Origin: Tubulanus polymorphus
Taxonomy: Eukaryota; Nemertea; Palaeonemertea; Tubulaniformes; Tubulanidae
Direction: 5' to 3'
Assembly (NCBI RefSeq): GCF_964204645.1
Contig: NC_134028.1
Span: 24,278,153-24,342,152 of the forward strand
Length of the DNA: 64,000 bases
In this document: positions 60,001-64,000 of the stretch, piece by piece
How the letters are laid out: every line of letters starts with the position of its first letter
Numbering within the stretch: the stretch's first letter is position 1
Notes under the pieces: model-generated
What the model was told of the DNA's origin: nothing
Databases searched by the model: none
The model's input: only the letters and a program-made list of their open reading frames with translations
Program-made: the position numbers and the translations under genes

Positions 60001-60887
60001 GCCGGCTACGGATTCGTATTACCCGAATATTCCTATTTCCTAGATGCATTTAACGACAGGTATGAATAAATGGGGGTCGTTCGAAGAGAATCTACGCGCT
60101 TATTATCCATCCAAAGTTTCGTATTTTAAAGCGTAATAGATTTGATTGAAGAATGAGGAATACTTGAGTTTTGTAGTCATTTGACTCATTTTCAAGACTG
60201 GCCTGAAGATAATAGATTTTGAATAGGCTGTTGAACCATGGATTCAGAATATAGTCTTAGAATTAAGCATTGTCTACGCAGTCGGAACCCAGGGCTAGCT
60301 GCCGCCCGTTGCTTAGATTGGCGTCAGGCTTAGATTTTTAGTTTAATCTGGTCCACAGGGCTAATCTGGCTGTGAACGTCAAGGAATTGAGACATTTAAT
60401 TTTCCAGATTCAATTACTTTATAGAATTTCAAAGATGCAAGAAGCGGGTCTTATCCAGAGGTGGAAGAAAAAGTGGTGGGATTTAGAATTCAAATGTTTC
60501 GACACCGGCGGCTCTTCATCATCGACATCGTCTGACGTATCTACGTCCATCGATCTGGAAACGATAGTCGGTTTATTAATAATTCTGTGCAGCGCTGTGA
60601 CACTCGGCGGTTTAGTTCTCACTGTGGAGTTAATAACTACGAAATACGGTCTGAGATTGCGACAGTTTTTAGGCGAAGTTTTCAATAAGTCCGCGGGAGG
60701 TAGATTGACCAATAAAGTCAGACCGATTATTGTGCAACCGGCGACAAACAGTATTGACTTTCTGGAACGTTTCCCACCAATAAACAGAACCAATTCGACG
60801 TGTACTTTTAATGCTGGTGAAGGTTGTTATCTCAATTCAGGATCGAGCGAATTCAGAATGCGACAAAGATCGCACTCGATACACTGA
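54031..60887 (+). CDS. Ionotropic glutamate receptor subunit
   Basis: Thirteen exons: 54031-54115, 54215-54358, 54808-55071, 55324-55526, 55783-55932, 56220-56387, 57038-57283, 57369-57475, 57554-57644, 58060-58405, 58762-58979, 59803-60059 and 60425-60887, joining to 2742 nt, 913 residues. Signal peptide, then an amino-terminal domain (to about 420). The ligand-binding S1 keeps [10 protein letters not shown], so the Pro, Thr and Arg that hold glutamate are present. TM1, pore loop and TM3 follow, then S2 with GSS, and Asp (SDYLQ) at the amino-group-binding position, and TM4 ([18 protein letters not shown]). The Q/R-site residue is Glu (CFMEQGCD, about 600), and the gate motif reads [11 protein letters not shown] instead of SYTANLAAFLT. 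The last acceptor is TTTATAG at 60424, not the earlier TTCCAG, which would lead to a stop. The class (AMPA, kainate or other) cannot be settled here. Confidence 0.9.
55587..55709. repeat. Long palindrome in receptor intron 4
   Basis: Arms of about 46 bp (55587-55632 and 55664-55709) around a 31-bp loop. The inner 27 bp, from GGTCGTGTAAAAACG to GTTAA, pair perfectly, and the outer GGCTCGTAT/ATACGAGCC also pair. Either a young fold-back transposon or a recent local inversion-duplication. Confidence 0.85.
57752..57960. repeat. 21-bp minisatellite in receptor intron 9
   Basis: About ten copies of TTGGGTAGCAGTCAGTCAGTC, in which AGC-AGT and AGC-TGT variants alternate for much of the array. Being a multiple of three it stays open in some frames, but it lies between two receptor exons and outside the spliced frame. 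Confidence 0.92.
59226..59564. mobile_element. Fold-back element with tRNA B-box-like termini, copy 3
   Basis: Starts CATCCTCCCCCGGCAGGGAT and ends CTGCAGAGGGAGGATG, 339 bp, in receptor intron 11. The right arm reads GTGGCTGAGTG ... GGTTCGAGTCC; the left arm carries the complement of the B-box. The interior resembles that of 14544-14871 (ATTGGTGCCGC, GCGCACCCGGTCTAC). Confidence 0.85.
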
Positions 60888-60904
60888 TCACTAAGTTCTT
60901 TACA

Positions 60905-61713
60905 CCTGTGATCCTTGAATATGTATTACGAATATTGAAAAAGTGTTAGAATCACCAGAATTGTTCGTAGTAAGTTTGAAACCACAAATGTAAAAGATTT
61001 AAAACGTTATTCGTTCACTGGACGAAACGTCTTGTCTTTTGTCAATTCTTTAGTAATAGATTTCGCTTTTAGATTTATATATTGATGGTTTTAAACGCCA
61101 AAGTTTGGCTATTCTACTAAAAGTGTTCGCGTACTGTCATTCGCTGCTGTGTGAAACTGTTAAAGAAAAAGTGTTTTATTAGACTAAATCATGGAAAGAC
61201 GATGAAATGTTAAATTTGTTAAAGTATTGAGTATAGAAGTTATGTCTTTCGCACAAAACAATTTCAAAGCTTCACTCATTTTCACATATGCAAAATGAAT
61301 GTTGAACACGAATCGCTATTCAATCATTCAATTTTTCATACGATGCCATTGAATATTAAGTGATGCCAAACACACGTAGTATGAATATGCTTGTTCTACG
61401 CGCCTAATTCTTGAATAGGTATTACGATTATAGAAGGTGTTAGAACCATCATGATATTGTTCCGGATATATTAATCATTTACTGCGTGAAATTCTGTTAA
61501 AAATATGTTTTATAGAATAAAGTTATCATGGACAGAAGCGAAGATGTAAATTTGTTATAGCAGATGTAGAATTATTTCACGCAATAGTGTTCACAGCTTC
61601 GCTCATTTGCATATATGCAAATGAACAACAGATTCTGAACAACACGAATCGGCGTTTAATTTTTCATGCGATGGCAATGAATATTAAGTAATGTCCGACC
61701 ATCGCAAAATACG
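60905..61713. repeat. Diverged tandem duplication after the receptor gene
   Basis: Shared in order between 60905-61395 and 61405-61713: GTATTACGA, GTGTTAGAA, GTGAAA.TGTTAAA, ATCATGGA, GTTAAATTTGTTA-like, CACTCATTT, ATGAA, CACGAATCG and GAATATTAAGT. The second copy has a deletion early on. The copies start 18 bp after the receptor stop codon, so at least the first may be its 3' UTR. Confidence 0.75.
61604..61623. promoter_or_regulatory. Perfect 20-bp palindrome of two octamer motifs
   Basis: CATTTGCATATATGCAAATG contains ATTTGCAT and its complement, the POU-factor octamer. A decayed version (CATTTTCACATATGCAAAATG) stands at the matching place of the first tandem copy, near 61278. Confidence 0.5.
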
Positions 61714-64000
61714 TAGAACTCTCCCTTCGCGGTATTCAAGTGTTCCTTCATTGTATTTATCGCCAGATGGGAAGATATTCCATCAAAATGACAGAAATCT
61801 CCGTCGCATTCTTTGAGCAAATTCTATGGTCGCGGATGAATTAATGGACATCACGCTCAGAATTGCTCTTTACACCGCGATTTGTCATTGCATACATAAC
61901 TGATCGAGGAGATTTACGTGGCAGGCAGTCTAGAGAAATGACCACATTACTCCACTCAACACTAAAAAAAATCGCTCTCTTCGGAATCTTTCTTTTCGCA
62001 TTCTACCGCGAATGAGGAATCGTTGTATGCGTAGAATATGATACTGGAAGCCACTCAAGTTCCTTTCAACGAGTCGCAGTACGCATATGTCTTCACGAGG
62101 ATTATCCGTCTGAGAGTTTGACGATGGACCATATCATCATCTAGAAATGCTAGTTGGTGGGCATAGTTGTAGATAATCTATTCGCCGGTTCAGAGAAAAT
62201 TGACCTTATTTGTTCACGTAGATGATATATGTTCATCATCGAAACCAAGTGTGATATTGTTATATACATGCAAATAAGATATCTTATACACGTCGCAAAT
62301 GAAATACAGCAAATTGCAAATTTTTACAATGTTAGACATGTCCTGAATTCGATCAAAATCAGTAATGAAGCTGCACTGATAGGTTGCTGTTTGTTAACAC
62401 TGCTATTTCTGATGAATTCTTAATGAAATTCATGTCCGGAAGCGTGACGTGATGAGATTCAACCGTGGGTCCAAGTTTCAGCCGTCATTTCCGAATATTA
62501 AATATGGAGCGTGTCTTTCGACAGTTCAGAACATATTGTTAGACCATCTTATAGTCTAGTAGCCGATCTACCGGTTACAACTTCAGACTGGTATAAAGAG
62601 TTTAGGCAGTCACGCCTCAGATAACGCCTGACAGATTACTACGAACAGACTATACACCACAGTCTTACATCCCTTTCTTCCCTTTATTTGATCAGTGTAT
62701 TAGACAGCATAAGTAATTGTGAAATATATATATATCGATACTTTTTATGCCGTATAAACTCGAATCGCCAAGATTCTACTCGTCGTTTCATTGGGAAGTT
62801 CTCGTGTACAGAACAGCGCGCAAGGCCGTCATCGAGTGACAATAACGTAACCCAATGTCGTACATACCCAAAATCTTTTTCTTCGAGAATATTCAAAATC
62901 CGACCTATTTGGTCATTCTACAGATTGTGCATCAATGGTTTGCGGAAGGTTTGTTAACCGCCTCGACCCGAGCATGACCTCACAGACCATGCTCACATAA
63001 ATTGGTGATTATATACAACTAAAGAGGTGCCACGACCACGATCTTTTAAGTTTCACCTCATACAACATATGAGCATAGGAATGCGTTACCTAGTTTGATT
63101 CTAACTTCTGCCCGACAAAGATGCAAAACTCAAGCAAGTTCATAAATCCATGTTCGGAAAAGCTAGGTAGATAATGTTCTATGAATTTTGCGAGATAGAT
63201 TTCGCTAGTTTCGTCAAAGCGAAATACAGCTTTGATAAATAGTTACTAAAACACATCGTAATCCGCAAAAAAATAATCTAAAGGTTTATTGAAACCACAA
63301 CCGATCCATTAAACAGATGTTGACTTTCAGGAAACAGCTAGCTCATTGTAGATTGAACTGTTCAATTTTCAACTCTGAGTCTCCACTTGCGGGATTTGTC
63401 TTTGATTTGATTATGACTTTGGAGATTTAAATGATTTCCGTATAATATGTATATGCACGCACTGCATTAACAAGACTGTTCGTAGCTTCATTTCAAATAC
63501 TAGCGTCGTCGTCGCACACGAGATGCGACACTGCAACCACCACACTAGAACAACACCTAATACCTGCACCACCGACTGACTGTGTCAGCTTCATTTGCAT
63601 CGACACCGCGGTCGTTCGTGCGCAGAGTCGCAAATGTTGACGACCGAGTCACAAAACATTTAGGCGAATGAATCTACCTACCCCGTAAATACACATGCTG
63701 CCCGGACATGCTGCGGAGGGAATATCGTTAACGGTAAAAATTCGGTCGTATTTGAAAGATAAGATGAACTAGTCGTCGTCGTTTGCTGATGCAGATATTC
63801 CATTATTGAGGTAAGAACTAATTTTCAGCATGAATGAACGTGTACTGTATACAAATGAACATCGGTAATGATGATAGTAGGCTTAATTTGTTATTGCTAT
63901 TTGGGGTGTACACGGGATGGTAAGTTCAATTTTAGTTCGCTGTATGAAACATGAAAAATATTGGTAACTATTACTCATTTATCAATAAATTATGAGTTTC

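Larger units (their letters stand above)
60888..64000. other. Region downstream of the glutamate receptor
   Basis: No supported coding sequence. It begins with two diverged tandem copies (60905-61395 and 61405-61713) and ends with less AT-rich sequence (63480-63650) that may belong to the upstream region of a gene beyond the window; this contains an ATTTGCAT octamer near 63590. Confidence 0.5.

Noticed and set aside
62229-62957. Short frames near the right end
   Set aside because: AT-rich sequence without homology, splice signals or codon bias.

Overview
This is a window of invertebrate animal nuclear DNA: AT-rich, with many short introns, GT-AG splice sites and numerous small fold-back repeats. 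No vertebrate-specific gene structure is seen. The protein set (MBOAT7, HAP40/F8A, E4F1, POLG2, MINPP1, ZFAND4, DSTYK, RNF2, UBC9, an ionotropic glutamate receptor) and the intron-rich genes fit a bilaterian such as a lophotrochozoan. The species cannot be fixed from this sequence alone. Ten protein genes were resolved to exon level; in every gene complete in the window the joined exon lengths are divisible by three.

Layout. 1-3106: 3' part of a DSTYK-like kinase gene (copy A), followed by a broken tail of the RNF2 gene (4391-4727). 4728-7880: a tandem satellite with a higher-order period of about 1.38 kb. 8522-12578: complete DSTYK copy B (+). 13863-16096: complete RNF2/RING2 (-), convergent with DSTYK-B. 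Positions 1-4727 and 9473-14199 are two copies of one recent segmental duplication, matching at a constant offset of 9472 bp. 16433-18420: HAP40/F8A (+), head-to-head with RNF2. 19049-22336: MBOAT7 (-). 22409-32870: E4F1 zinc-finger gene (+), with only 72 bp between its start codon and that of MBOAT7. The intronless mitochondrial DNA polymerase accessory subunit gene POLG2 (29216-30397, +) lies inside an E4F1 intron. 34080-35805: UBE2I/UBC9 (-). 36503-40133: MINPP1 (+). 41366-47612: ZFAND4 (+). 47613-51940: gene-poor. 51941-52990: a single-exon pseudokinase (-). 54031-60887: a 13-exon ionotropic glutamate receptor (+). 60888-64000: non-coding, starting with a diverged tandem duplication.

The genes form no operon or shared pathway; most are housekeeping. 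Repeated head-to-head pairs (RNF2/HAP40, MBOAT7/E4F1, UBE2I/MINPP1, pseudokinase/iGluR) suggest shared promoter regions. RNF2 and UBC9 both act in the ubiquitin/SUMO world, and E4F1 and RNF2 are chromatin/transcription factors, but the sequence shows no functional link between them.

The most notable features are the satellite seeded exactly at a duplication breakpoint inside an RNF2 exon, a GC-AG intron in both DSTYK copies, a fold-back element family whose terminal repeats carry a tRNA-type B-box, four piggyBac-type TTAA MITEs, POLG2 nested in E4F1, a kinase-fold gene lacking the HRD and DFG residues, and a glutamate receptor with Glu at the Q/R pore site.
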